Of a stretch of 64,000 nucleotides of DNA, positions 41,573-49,761 are shown one piece after another (within the stretch, counting starts at the first letter, position 1; every line of letters begins with the position of its first letter). The DNA lies in assembly GCA_963704335.1 (NCBI GenBank), contig OY969889.1:1612001-1676000 (forward strand), given 5' to 3'. Both the position numbers and the translations under genes were made by a program. The DNA comes from PALSA-612 sp963704335. GTDB lineage: Bacteria > Actinomycetota > Thermoleophilia > Gaiellales > Gaiellaceae. The notes under the pieces were generated by a model. That model saw nothing but the letters and a program-made list of their open reading frames with translations, was not told the origin of the DNA and did no database searches.

Positions 41573-42169
41573 TCACGACGTCGACTTCGACTCCCGAGCT
41601 TCCTGTGCGTCTTGCGGTGCGCCGTCCTCGCCCGGGGCCGGCGCGTAATCCTCGCGCCTGCGGACGACTCGGGCCGGGAAGCCGGCTGCAACCGAGTTCG
41701 GCGGCAACGACCGGGTTACCACAGAGCCTGCGCTGACGGCACAACCGTCTCCGATCGTCACCCCGGCCGCGACGAAGACGCGCGCACCGAGCCAGACGTC
41801 GTTGCCGATGACGACGTCGCGCTCGTTCCGAGCCTGGTGGGCGATCTGCTCGTCGGGTAGCAGTCCGTAGTCCGACGCGGTGATGTACACCTCGGGACCG
41901 AGGCGGCACTGCTCTCCGATGGTGATGCGGCCGCTCGTATCGCCGGCCCAGAGAAACGCGCGCTCGCCGATCCTGGTGCCTGCGCCGACGGTGATCCGCT
42001 CGGGATTTCTGATCGAGATGTTCGGCGCGATCGTCGCGTTGGGGCCGAGCGTGAGCCGCCTGCGCGGCTGGGCGTGCGAGTAGCTGTAGTAGTGGACGAT
42101 TCGCACGACCTGGGTGTACGTCACCGGGTCGAACAGCGTGCGCAGTGCGCGTGTCAGCTTTGCGCTCAT
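41573..42169 (-). CDS. hexapeptide-repeat O-acetyltransferase
   Basis: 198 aa with a left-handed beta-helix made of about eight hexapeptide rungs (LGPNATIAPNISIRNP, ITVGAGTRIGERAFL, VVIGNDVWLGARVFVAAGV). The family active-site histidine is not at the usual DHxHY position; the loop reads ASDYGLLPDEQIAHQ instead. VIGNDVWLGA, SAGSVVTRSLPPNSVAAGFPARVVRR is the standard C-terminal cap. It probably acetylates a sugar of the glycan. Confidence 0.88.
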   Translation of the reverse strand: MSAKLTRALRTLFDPVTYTQVVRIVHYYSYSHAQPRRRLTLGPNATIAPNISIRNPERITVGAGTRIGERAFLWAGDTSGRITIGEQCRLGPEVYITASDYGLLPDEQIAHQARNERDVVIGNDVWLGARVFVAAGVTIGDGCAVSAGSVVTRSLPPNSVAAGFPARVVRRREDYAPAPGEDGAPQDAQEARESKSTS

Positions 42170-42275
42170 GTCTCGACCGTCGTTATCCAGCCAACCGTCA
42201 TGTCCTCCAGGCCTCCCTGCCGCAGTGCGTCTCCCACCCTCTTCATAACCGTAGGACGGAAGTCTCCCTCGTCAA

Positions 42276-42296
42276 GTGTAGGTGTCTCACCTACAC
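42276..42296. promoter_or_regulatory. perfect 9-bp inverted repeat before the phosphodiesterase gene
   Basis: GTGTAGGTG and CACCTACAC flank a three-base TCT, ending 28 bp before the GTG start. It could be an operator for a dimeric repressor or a short hairpin in the leader. Confidence 0.5.
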
Positions 42297-42324
42297 TCCA
42301 AACGGAGGGGGGAAAGACTTCGTA

Positions 42325-43770
42325 GTGACTGACACCAAGGTGATGATCATCGGGCTCGACTGCGCCGAGCCGTCGCTCGTGCTCGAGCGGTGGCGCGACG
42401 AGCTGCCGACGCTGTCCGGGCTCGCAGAGCAAGGGTCGTCGGGACGCCTGACCTCGGTCGTCCCGCCGATCACCGTCCCGGCATGGTCTTGCATGATGGC
42501 CAGCCGGACGCCGGGAGATCTCGGCGTGTACGGCTTCCGCAACCGCTCCGACCACTCGTACGACGGCCTCTTCATCGCCAACGGCGCCGCGATCAAGGAG
42601 CCACGCCTGTGGGATCTCGTCACCCGCGCCGGCGGCTCTTCGATCGTGCTGGGTGTGCCGGGGACCTACCCGCCGCGTCCGCTCAACGGCGTGCTCGTCA
42701 GCTGCTTCCTCACGCCGTCGCTCGAGAGCCAGTACACGTACCCACCGATTCTGCGCCGGGAGATCGAGCGCGAGGTCGGTGAGTATCTCTTCGACTGCCC
42801 GAACTTCCGGACGGACGACAAGGAGGACCTCCTGCGCCAGGTCTACGAGATGACAGACCGTCGCTTCGCGCTCGCGGGGCACCTACTCGCAACGAAGCCG
42901 TGGAAGCTCTTCGCCATGGTCGAGATGGGGCCGGACCGGATGCACCACGGCTTCTGGAAGTTCATGGACCCGGAGCACCGCAAGCACGAGCCCGGAAACC
43001 CGTACGAGGATGCGATCCTCGCGTACCACCGGCATGTCGACGGGCTCATCGCCCGGCTGCTCGAACACGCCGACGAGGACACCGTCGTGCTCGTCGTCTC
43101 CGACCACGGCGCGAAGCGCATGGACGGGGGAATCCGGGTCAACGAGTGGCTTCGCCGCGCGGGGCTCCTCGCGACGCTGGCGGAGCCAAACGGTGTCGCG
43201 AAGCTCGACGACGTCGGGATCGACTGGTCTCGAACCGTCGCCTGGGGGGAGGGTGGCTACTACGCGCGCATCTTCATGAACGTCAAGGACCGCGAACCTC
43301 AGGGGATCGTCGAGCCGAGCGACTACGAGCGCGTTCGCGACGACCTGGCGGAGCGGCTGGCGGCGATTCCCGACGAGCACGGCCGACCCATCGGCACCAA
43401 GGTCTTCAAGCCGCAGGACGTCTACCCGGAGGTCACCGGCATCGCGCCCGACCTGATCGTGCACTTCGGAGATCTCTATTGGCGCTCCGTGGGCACGATC
43501 GGCGGCGAAGACGGCGTGCACACCTTCGAGAACGACACAGGGCCGGATGACGCCAACCACGCTCAGGACGGGCTGTTCATCCTCGCCGGCCCCGGGATCC
43601 CCGCCGTCGGCCGCGTGGACGCTCATCTCCTTGACGTCGCGCCCACGGTGCTCGAGGTTCTCGGCATCGATGTGCCGCAGGCGATGCGCGGGCAGAGCAT
43701 TCTGCCCCGGCTCACAGCCGGCGGCGCGGTCACGAGCGGTAGCGGCTCAGAGCCGGTGCCGGCGGGCTAG
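42325..43770 (+). CDS. alkaline-phosphatase-superfamily phosphodiesterase/nucleotide pyrophosphatase
   Basis: GTG 42325 after GGAGGGGGGAAAG gives 481 aa. The metal-binding start is MIIGLDCAEPSL, the nucleophile region PPITVPAWSCMMASRTPG (Thr as nucleophile), and the metal sites DHGAKRM (VVSDHGAKRMDGG) and late histidines near GEDGVHTFE. No signal peptide is seen, so the enzyme is probably cytoplasmic or unconventional. Its substrate may be a lipid-linked or nucleotide sugar. A related enzyme is encoded at 46137. Confidence 0.87.
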   Translation: MTDTKVMIIGLDCAEPSLVLERWRDELPTLSGLAEQGSSGRLTSVVPPITVPAWSCMMASRTPGDLGVYGFRNRSDHSYDGLFIANGAAIKEPRLWDLVTRAGGSSIVLGVPGTYPPRPLNGVLVSCFLTPSLESQYTYPPILRREIEREVGEYLFDCPNFRTDDKEDLLRQVYEMTDRRFALAGHLLATKPWKLFAMVEMGPDRMHHGFWKFMDPEHRKHEPGNPYEDAILAYHRHVDGLIARLLEHADEDTVVLVVSDHGAKRMDGGIRVNEWLRRAGLLATLAEPNGVAKLDDVGIDWSRTVAWGEGGYYARIFMNVKDREPQGIVEPSDYERVRDDLAERLAAIPDEHGRPIGTKVFKPQDVYPEVTGIAPDLIVHFGDLYWRSVGTIGGEDGVHTFENDTGPDDANHAQDGLFILAGPGIPAVGRVDAHLLDVAPTVLEVLGIDVPQAMRGQSILPRLTAGGAVTSGSGSEPVPAG

Positions 43771-44243
43771 CGGCGCGAGTGCGCAGTCACGAAGTCGCGT
43801 AGCTCGGTCACGAGCCGGCGGTCGGGCTCCAGCTCGACCGCGCCGGTGTCATCTTCGGCCGCGCCGAGCGCGGCGCGAAGATCCTCGGGACGCTCGACCA
43901 GTGTGACGAGACCCGTCTCGTTCAGCCGAAGGCCCAGCTGCAGCTGGTGGTCGTCGACGGCTTCCCCGAACCGGCGCAGCCGGGGAACCACGATCGGACG
44001 CTTGCCGTTGGCAACGGCGGTCACGATCGATCCGACGCCGGCGTGCGTGACGACGACGCGCGCGCGGCGAACGGTGGCGGCAAGCTCGTCGTACGGCAGA
44101 TAGTCGACACAGGTGGCGCCCTGGGGCCGGACTGGTGATGGCCCGTGCTGGACGACAAGCGCTTCGTCGGGTGGGTCCGAGTCGAAGGCGTTCAACAGGC
44201 GGTCGAAGCGCGCCTCGTTCGTCCCCACGGTAACGAAGATCAT
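43767..44243 (-). CDS. glycosyltransferase catalytic subunit, Alg13/PssE-like
   Basis: 158 aa from ATG 44243. MIFVTVGTNEARFDRLL, the nucleotide-sugar loop VVTHAGVGSIVTAVANGKRPIVVPR and HQLQLGLRLNETG are the C-terminal half of a GT28-type (MurG-like) enzyme. It needs a partner for the acceptor half, which is the next gene upstream. The ATG shares bases with that gene's stop (AAATGA). Confidence 0.9.
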   Translation of the reverse strand: MIFVTVGTNEARFDRLLNAFDSDPPDEALVVQHGPSPVRPQGATCVDYLPYDELAATVRRARVVVTHAGVGSIVTAVANGKRPIVVPRLRRFGEAVDDHQLQLGLRLNETGLVTLVERPEDLRAALGAAEDDTGAVELEPDRRLVTELRDFVTAHSRR

Positions 44244-44734
44244 TTGTGGGAGAACACGCTTCCTGCGTAGCGCGCCTTGCGCACGCTCGCAGCGAACTCC
44301 GGCCATTGGCCGTAGACACGGTCGGCGACCGGAGCTATCAGCCTGCAGCTCAGCGAGGGCCGGTCGATGCGCGTAAGGCTCTCGACGTAGACGACCCGGG
44401 CCCCCCGGAGCCGGCCGACCCACGCGAAGGGGACGGCCACTCCGGCTCCCGTCGTCAGCACGACGCGCGGCCGCAGCCGGCCGATCGCCCGCCAGGCGAG
44501 GAGCAGGTTTCGGACGGTGTTGCGCACCGCGACCAGCCCGAACGTTCTATTCGTGGGGCCGAAGGCGTAGATGACAGCCTCGTCACGGAGCAGCGTCCGC
44601 GCGTCGCTCTTGTCGAATGTGACCCATGAGCGCGAGCCGACCTCCCATACCTCGCGGAGCGCAAGCAGCTGGACCAGGTGTCCACCCGTCGAGCAGACGA
44701 GGAGGCAATCCACTTGATCCGCGTGGCGAGTCAT
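44240..44734 (-). CDS. glycosyltransferase membrane subunit, Alg14/PssD-like
   Basis: 164 aa. VDCLLVCSTGGHLVQLLAL is the Alg14 opening, and a hydrophobic stretch (about 78-105, ending VLTTGAGVAVPFAWVGRL) would anchor the complex. ESLTRIDRPSLSCRL is conserved in PssD. With the Alg13-like subunit it forms a two-chain glycosyltransferase on a polyprenyl-linked acceptor. Confidence 0.9.
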   Translation of the reverse strand: MTRHADQVDCLLVCSTGGHLVQLLALREVWEVGSRSWVTFDKSDARTLLRDEAVIYAFGPTNRTFGLVAVRNTVRNLLLAWRAIGRLRPRVVLTTGAGVAVPFAWVGRLRGARVVYVESLTRIDRPSLSCRLIAPVADRVYGQWPEFAASVRKARYAGSVFSHK

Positions 44735-44749
44735 CGCTTTCGAAACGTT

Positions 44750-46072
44750 CTACTCCAGGTAGCCGAGATCCTTGAGCCGCCCTTCCACGAGTGCCGCCTC
44801 CTCGTCCGGCATGCGCTCTCCGAGCCGCGCGTCGGCAACCATCGCCTGGAGCTCGTCCTGGAACGCTTGCGCCAGCTCAGGCTGGTCGGCGACAACGTTG
44901 TGGCGCTCAGCGGCGTCGTTTCTCAGATCGAAGAGTGCAGGGGCAGACCCTCCGACGACCTCCATGTACTTCCAACTGGGGGTCCGCAGCCCCATCTGTG
45001 GCACTCCCTGCAAGGCCGTGACCCATGCGGTCTCGAGCACGACACGACGCTCTGGATCACCTCCACCCTCGATCGGGAGCCCGACTGCTCCCATGCCGCC
45101 CGGAAACCACGTGCCGGCAAGCGCTGCGATCGTCGGCGCGAGGTCGGTGTGTGTGACGAGCGCATCCGAGGAGCCGCTTGCGATTCCCGGTCCTGCCAAC
45201 ATGTACGGGACGCGTAGGAGCGGCTCGAAGAGGTGGTGGCCGTGAGTGATCAGCGCTCGTGGGGCGAGCCGGAGGACGCGCTTCGACGAGCTACGGGCTC
45301 CATGGGCGATCAGACGCCGAGCAACGGGTTGGGCCGCCCACCTCGTCGGTTTCCACCAGAGGAGGGAGGCCAGGCCCCTGCCGATCTTGCCCCGAGGCTC
45401 CAACCGGAGGTTCTCACCGTGATCGCCGACGAGGCACACGCACACGCCGTCGAGTGACTTCTCGGGAAGCAGCTCCGCGAGCCGCGCGTCGACGGCGGCG
45501 AGAGCGCGATCGTAGACCGTTCGGCTGAGCTCGGGGCCGTGGAATCCGCGTGGTACCTGCCGGGGCTCGTGGAGATCCCACACGTGGAAGACGGAGAACC
45601 AGGGGCGGTCGGCCGCCTGGTGCGCGTTGACGCGGCTCGAAAGCGCGAGTCCACGTGGCCCGTGGATCGTCGCCTCCTTCCTGTCGGCCAACCGGAAGTC
45701 GTCGAAATCTCGGAACAGCTTCAACTGAGGAGCCAGCGGACCGGTAACGTCCGCCTCGGTCCAGTAGCCGACGTCCCGTAGCGCACCCGCTATCGTCGGG
45801 ATGTCGTCTGGAAGAGAGAAGCCAAGGAGACCGCGGAGGCCGTGTTCGAATGGATAGAGCCCAGTGAGCATGCTCGCCACAGCCGGCGTCGTCGTCGGCG
45901 TGACGGTGACCGCGTTCGTGAACACGCGGCCTCGCCGTGAGAGTGAGCCGAGGAAGCCGCTCGGCGTGAGCTCGGCCTGGGCGAACGCACGATCCGCCCG
46001 CAGGCAGTCAATGATCAGCAGAAGCACGCCTCGGGGCGGAGCTTCTCGCACATCTGCGTCGGGACTCTTCAC
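44750..46072 (-). CDS. sulfatase-fold protein of the alkaline phosphatase superfamily
   Basis: 440 aa. The metal-binding LLLIIDCLRADRAF opens the domain and VGDHGENLR is the second metal site. The nucleophile position lies in VTPTTTPAVASMLTGLYP, with Thr and no Cys/Ser-x-P-x-R, so it is not a formylglycine sulfatase; a phosphotransferase or phosphodiesterase role is more likely. The last residues VEGRLKDLGYLE recur in the enzyme at 46137. It is divergent from that gene by 64 bp. Confidence 0.85.
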   Translation of the reverse strand: MKSPDADVREAPPRGVLLLIIDCLRADRAFAQAELTPSGFLGSLSRRGRVFTNAVTVTPTTTPAVASMLTGLYPFEHGLRGLLGFSLPDDIPTIAGALRDVGYWTEADVTGPLAPQLKLFRDFDDFRLADRKEATIHGPRGLALSSRVNAHQAADRPWFSVFHVWDLHEPRQVPRGFHGPELSRTVYDRALAAVDARLAELLPEKSLDGVCVCLVGDHGENLRLEPRGKIGRGLASLLWWKPTRWAAQPVARRLIAHGARSSSKRVLRLAPRALITHGHHLFEPLLRVPYMLAGPGIASGSSDALVTHTDLAPTIAALAGTWFPGGMGAVGLPIEGGGDPERRVVLETAWVTALQGVPQMGLRTPSWKYMEVVGGSAPALFDLRNDAAERHNVVADQPELAQAFQDELQAMVADARLGERMPDEEAALVEGRLKDLGYLE

Positions 46073-46136
46073 TTTGCGCCCGGCTGAATGTATATGTGAG
46101 CCAAGCCCGAGGGCTTAGGATGAGGGAGGGGGGAGA

Positions 46137-47774
46137 GTGCCGAATTCGAGACTGACCGTCGTTGGGCTGGACTCGGCCACGTTCGACGTCATCGATCCGA
46201 TGATCGAAGCAGGGGAGCTCCCCAACCTCGCCGAGATCTTCGGCTCCGGCAGTCGGGGGGTGCTGCGCTCGACCACGCATCCGCTGACCACCCAGGCGTG
46301 GACGACGATGCTCACGGGCGTCAATGCCGGTCGACACGGAATGTGGGACTTCTGCGAGCGCGACGAGACCGGCTACCGCCTCCGCATGGTGAACGGAAGC
46401 TACCGGCGAGCCCCGGCCGTCTGGGACTACCTGACTGCCGCAAACCGCCGCGTGGGGATCGTCAACGTGCCTTTCACGTGGCCTGCCGCCGAAGTGAACG
46501 GCTTCTTCATGGCAGGTCTCGACGCAGCCGCCCGCCAGCAGGGCATGACGCATCCGGCATCGCTCATCTCAGAGCTCGAGGCGCGTTTCGGCAAGCTCGA
46601 GTTCGACCATGGGCTGCCGCTGAACGACGAGGGGCACATCGACCTCGGACGAATGCGGACCGCGATCGAGCAGAAGGTCGATGCCTGCCTGTGGCTGAGG
46701 GAGCGCTTCGACCCGGACCTCCTGCTCGTCGTCTTCATGGCCGCCGATCACATGCAGCACTACGGCTGGCTGGAGTGGGAAGAACAAGGGCTCGAGAGCC
46801 GGGTTGCCGCCGTCTATCGGCTGCTCGACGAGGCGGTCGGCGAATTGAAGGGGGCTCTTCGGCCCGACGAGAATCTCATGATCGTCTCCGACCATGGAGC
46901 CGGAAAGATGAAGGGCGCCGTCAACATCAACGCGTGGCTCGCAGAGCACGGCTGGCTCACCTACGCCGACTCGGGCGTCCGGGGCCGCGAGCTCCCTCGG
47001 TACACGCTCTATCGGCTGCTGGAGCAGCGCCGAAAGCTTCCGAAAGGGCTGCGCAACTTCGCGAAGCAGCGTGCGCCGAAGCTGCGCGATCGCGTCCATG
47101 AGCTGAAGGAGTTCGTCGCAGTCGACTTCCACAAGACCCGCGCGTTCGCCTACGGGAACATGGGCAACGTCGTGGTCAACCTTCGCGGCCGTGAGAAGTT
47201 CGGGGTCGTGGAGCCCGGGGAGCAGTACGACCGGCTACGAGACGAGATCGTGGCGGCTGCGCTCGAGCTCGTGGACCCCGAGACCGGGGATCCGCTCCTC
47301 TCGGCCGTCCACCGGCGGGAGGACCTCTTCGAAGGACCGCAACTGGAGAAGATCCCCGATCTGATCTTCGAGTTCGACGAGTACGCCTGGGCCGGCAAGG
47401 GCAACCTCATGAAGAAGACGCCGAACATGTGGGACACGATCAAGATGGCGGAGTCGGGCAACGAGAACTACGTCGCCACCCACCGGCACGAGGGAGTCGT
47501 GGCATTCACGGGACCCGCGGCCGCGCAGATCGAGATCGCCTCCGCAAACATTCAGGACATCGCCCCGACGATCCTCTATCTGCTCGGGGAGGCGGTGCCA
47601 GTCGACATCGAAGGGCGGGTTCTCGAAGAGATCATCGACCCGGCTTTTCTCGATGCCCGCCCGCAGGAGTTCGCCGAGACGGGTGCGATCACGGTCGGTG
47701 GCGTGCAGAACTACGCACTGGAAGACCTCGACGAGGTCGAGGGCCGACTGCGCAATCTCGGTTACCTCGAGTAG
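46137..47774 (+). CDS. alkaline-phosphatase-superfamily phosphodiesterase
   Basis: GTG start after GGGAGGGGGGAGA; 545 aa. Motifs: LTVVGLDSATFD, nucleophile region HPLTTQAWTTMLTGVNAG, MAADHMQHYGW and MIVSDHGAGKMKG, all as in the enzyme at 42325. An additional ~60-residue basic helical region (RRKLPKGLRNFAKQR onward) is inserted after the metal site. It ends VEGRLRNLGYLE, like the sulfatase-fold neighbour. A role in modifying or releasing a phosphate-containing glycan is possible. Confidence 0.87.
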   Translation: MPNSRLTVVGLDSATFDVIDPMIEAGELPNLAEIFGSGSRGVLRSTTHPLTTQAWTTMLTGVNAGRHGMWDFCERDETGYRLRMVNGSYRRAPAVWDYLTAANRRVGIVNVPFTWPAAEVNGFFMAGLDAAARQQGMTHPASLISELEARFGKLEFDHGLPLNDEGHIDLGRMRTAIEQKVDACLWLRERFDPDLLLVVFMAADHMQHYGWLEWEEQGLESRVAAVYRLLDEAVGELKGALRPDENLMIVSDHGAGKMKGAVNINAWLAEHGWLTYADSGVRGRELPRYTLYRLLEQRRKLPKGLRNFAKQRAPKLRDRVHELKEFVAVDFHKTRAFAYGNMGNVVVNLRGREKFGVVEPGEQYDRLRDEIVAAALELVDPETGDPLLSAVHRREDLFEGPQLEKIPDLIFEFDEYAWAGKGNLMKKTPNMWDTIKMAESGNENYVATHRHEGVVAFTGPAAAQIEIASANIQDIAPTILYLLGEAVPVDIEGRVLEEIIDPAFLDARPQEFAETGAITVGGVQNYALEDLDEVEGRLRNLGYLE

Positions 47775-47781
47775 CGCCCGC

Positions 47782-48831
47782 GTGCGACTTCATATCGAGT
47801 ACACGCACACGATCGACCCTGCCGCCTGGCGGCGGCGCCACGCCTCCGGCCTAGTGCCCGACCACCTTCCGTACGGGCTCGATCACCTCACAGGACAGGG
47901 CTACGATCTGGTCGCGAGGCCCGCGGCCCCGGAGCCGCTCCGGCTCTTGGAACGCCCGTCGCGGCGCCTGACCGGCGGCTTCGAGTTCGTCCAGGCTGCC
48001 CTCAGCCGCGAGCGCCGCGACTGCGACGTCGCCCTGTGCTGGGATGAGCGAACGGGTGTGCCTGCGTCTCTCCGAGGCTCACTCCCCGGCGAGCCCAGGG
48101 CAGTTACGGGGATCATCTGGCTCACCGAGCCGGACGCTCCCACGGGTCGCCGCGGCCGCTACCTGGCCCTGCGTGCGCTTCGTCGGTCGGCAGCCGTCTG
48201 GGCATTGTCGCCTGCACAGCTGAGCGTCCTTGCGCGCGACTGGGGAGTCGATCGCACGCGGCTACACCTACTGCACTTCGGAATCGACGCCGAGTTCTGG
48301 CGCGACGTCCGTGAACGCGAGCCAGACCTTGTCGTAGCGGCCGGAAACGATCGGCACCGAGACCACGCCCTCCTGATCGAAGCCATGAGCCGCCTACAAA
48401 CCCGGCGCCCGGCGCTACGTGTTGAGCTTGTGAGCCATCATCCCATCGACCTGCCTCGGGAGCTCGGCCTGAGGCATCACTCTCTGACCCATCCCGAGAT
48501 GCGCGACGCGTACTCCCGAGCCTCCGTGGTTGCGCTCGCCCTCAAGCCGAACCTGCATGTCTCGGGAATGAGCGTGCTGCTCGAGGCGATGGCCTGCTCG
48601 CGCGCGGTCGTGGTCACTGATACGCCCGGCCTGCGGGAGTACGTTCGTGACGGCGAGACAGGGGTGGTGGTTCAGCCTGGCGATGCCGACGCTCTGGCGA
48701 CCGCCGTGGGTGACTTGCTGGCCGACCCCGATCGCGCGCGCGACCTCGGCGTGGCCGGCCGGACGGCCGTAACGGAGTACTTCACGACTAGAAGGCAGGC
48801 CGAGCGGATGCGCGAGATCCTCCCAACCTAG
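47782..48831 (+). CDS. family 4-type glycosyltransferase
   Basis: GTG at 47782, eight bases after the previous stop, gives 349 aa. The C-terminal GT-B domain has HFGIDAEFWRDV, VVAAGNDRHRDHALLIEAM, and the donor-site region ALKPNLHVSGMSVLLEAMAC followed by VVTDTPGLREYVRDGETG. The N-terminal acceptor domain is less conserved. It adds a sugar to the glycan, probably in one transcript with the phosphodiesterase. Confidence 0.88.
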   Translation: MRLHIEYTHTIDPAAWRRRHASGLVPDHLPYGLDHLTGQGYDLVARPAAPEPLRLLERPSRRLTGGFEFVQAALSRERRDCDVALCWDERTGVPASLRGSLPGEPRAVTGIIWLTEPDAPTGRRGRYLALRALRRSAAVWALSPAQLSVLARDWGVDRTRLHLLHFGIDAEFWRDVREREPDLVVAAGNDRHRDHALLIEAMSRLQTRRPALRVELVSHHPIDLPRELGLRHHSLTHPEMRDAYSRASVVALALKPNLHVSGMSVLLEAMACSRAVVVTDTPGLREYVRDGETGVVVQPGDADALATAVGDLLADPDRARDLGVAGRTAVTEYFTTRRQAERMREILPT

Positions 48832-48865
48832 GCGAACGGTCGGCCAGTCGGCTACTCTCATGGGT

Positions 48866-48881
48866 CGCGGGGGGGCCCGCG
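48866..48881 (+). terminator. possible terminator hairpin after the glycosyltransferase
   Basis: CGCGGG and CCCGCG pair over six bases around GGGG, 35 bp after the stop codon. The stem is short, so confidence is modest. Confidence 0.4.
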
Positions 48882-48958
48882 GGTGGGGTGGCGATCCTGT
48901 CCATCGACGCCTATAACTTGTAGGACGTAGCAAATGACGGTTTACCGAGGGGAGAGGT

Positions 48959-49057
48959 GTGAGTGCTGATCGAACGGGCCGAGTCTCGGCTCGCACAGGC
49001 AACTGCGCGAACGCGCCGTTGATAGCAAGGTCTCGCGTGGGGGGCTCGGCAAGGTGA
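48959..49057 (+). CDS. 32-aa leader mini-ORF before the Wzz-like gene
   Basis: GTG after GAGGGGAGAG encodes a 32-aa Arg/Ala/Ser-rich peptide (starting VSADRTGRVSARTGN) whose TGA overlaps the GTG of the Wzz-like gene (GTGA). It parallels the mini-ORF at 35180, which opens the same locus. It could be only a coupling device. Confidence 0.35.
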   Translation: MSADRTGRVSARTGNCANAPLIARSRVGGSAR

Positions 49058-49752
49058 ACTCTTACAGTGCTGCGCTGCTCCGGCAGTGGTGGGTCATCGT
49101 CATCGGCGTTATCGCCGCGGTCGCGGTGGCGGCGTTCATGGCGTACGAGATTCCGGGGTTCACGGCGCGCGAAAAGCCTGTGTATACGGCCAATGCACAG
49201 TTGTTGGTTACGAGCCCGGACGGTGAGTACATCCGCGTGAGTCTTCCGCGCACGGCCGAGGGACCGGACAGCACGATCGTCGTCCGGCAGCCGCCCGACG
49301 TTAGGCCCCTGCTCCAGGCGGCTGACCTTTATCCCATTCTGATCGAGTCGGATCAAGTACGGGCGCTTCGTACCGAGATGTTCGGGCCGATAGCGGGCAA
49401 CGTCACCGCTAGGGCGGTTTCCTCGGTGGACAGACGCAGGTCCCAGCTCCCCGCAATCGACATCTTTGCCACGTCCGTGAGCGACGAGAAGGCCGTGGCG
49501 CTTGCGAACTCCACGTGGAAGGCGTTCAAACGGTGGATCCAGCTCGAGCAGGATCAGACGAAGGTCAAGCCGAAAGAACGAATCCTCATCCAGGAGATTC
49601 GAGTGCCGACCAGTGCTGTCTCGAGCGGAGGCCCGTCGTTCGCGATCCCCGTCCTGACCGCGCTGGCGGTGCTGGCTGGATTCGGGCTGCTTGCCCTCCT
49701 GCTCGACCGCGTGCTCGTCCCTACGGCCGTGCGGCCGTCCGAGACACGCTAG
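49054..49752 (+). CDS. Wzz-like chain-length/capsular polysaccharide protein
   Basis: 232 aa from GTG. Two membrane helices bracket an extracytoplasmic domain: about 12-32 (WWVIVIGVIAAVAVAAFM) and 198-218 (FAIPVLTALAVLAGFGLLAL). The topology and the Pro-rich sequence before the second helix (RVPTSAVSSGGPSF) are those of Wzz/YveK co-polymerases. There is no kinase domain. It would regulate polymer length with the ligase-like protein that follows. Confidence 0.8.
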   Translation: MNSYSAALLRQWWVIVIGVIAAVAVAAFMAYEIPGFTAREKPVYTANAQLLVTSPDGEYIRVSLPRTAEGPDSTIVVRQPPDVRPLLQAADLYPILIESDQVRALRTEMFGPIAGNVTARAVSSVDRRRSQLPAIDIFATSVSDEKAVALANSTWKAFKRWIQLEQDQTKVKPKERILIQEIRVPTSAVSSGGPSFAIPVLTALAVLAGFGLLALLLDRVLVPTAVRPSETR

Positions 49753-49761
49753 CGAGCCTCG

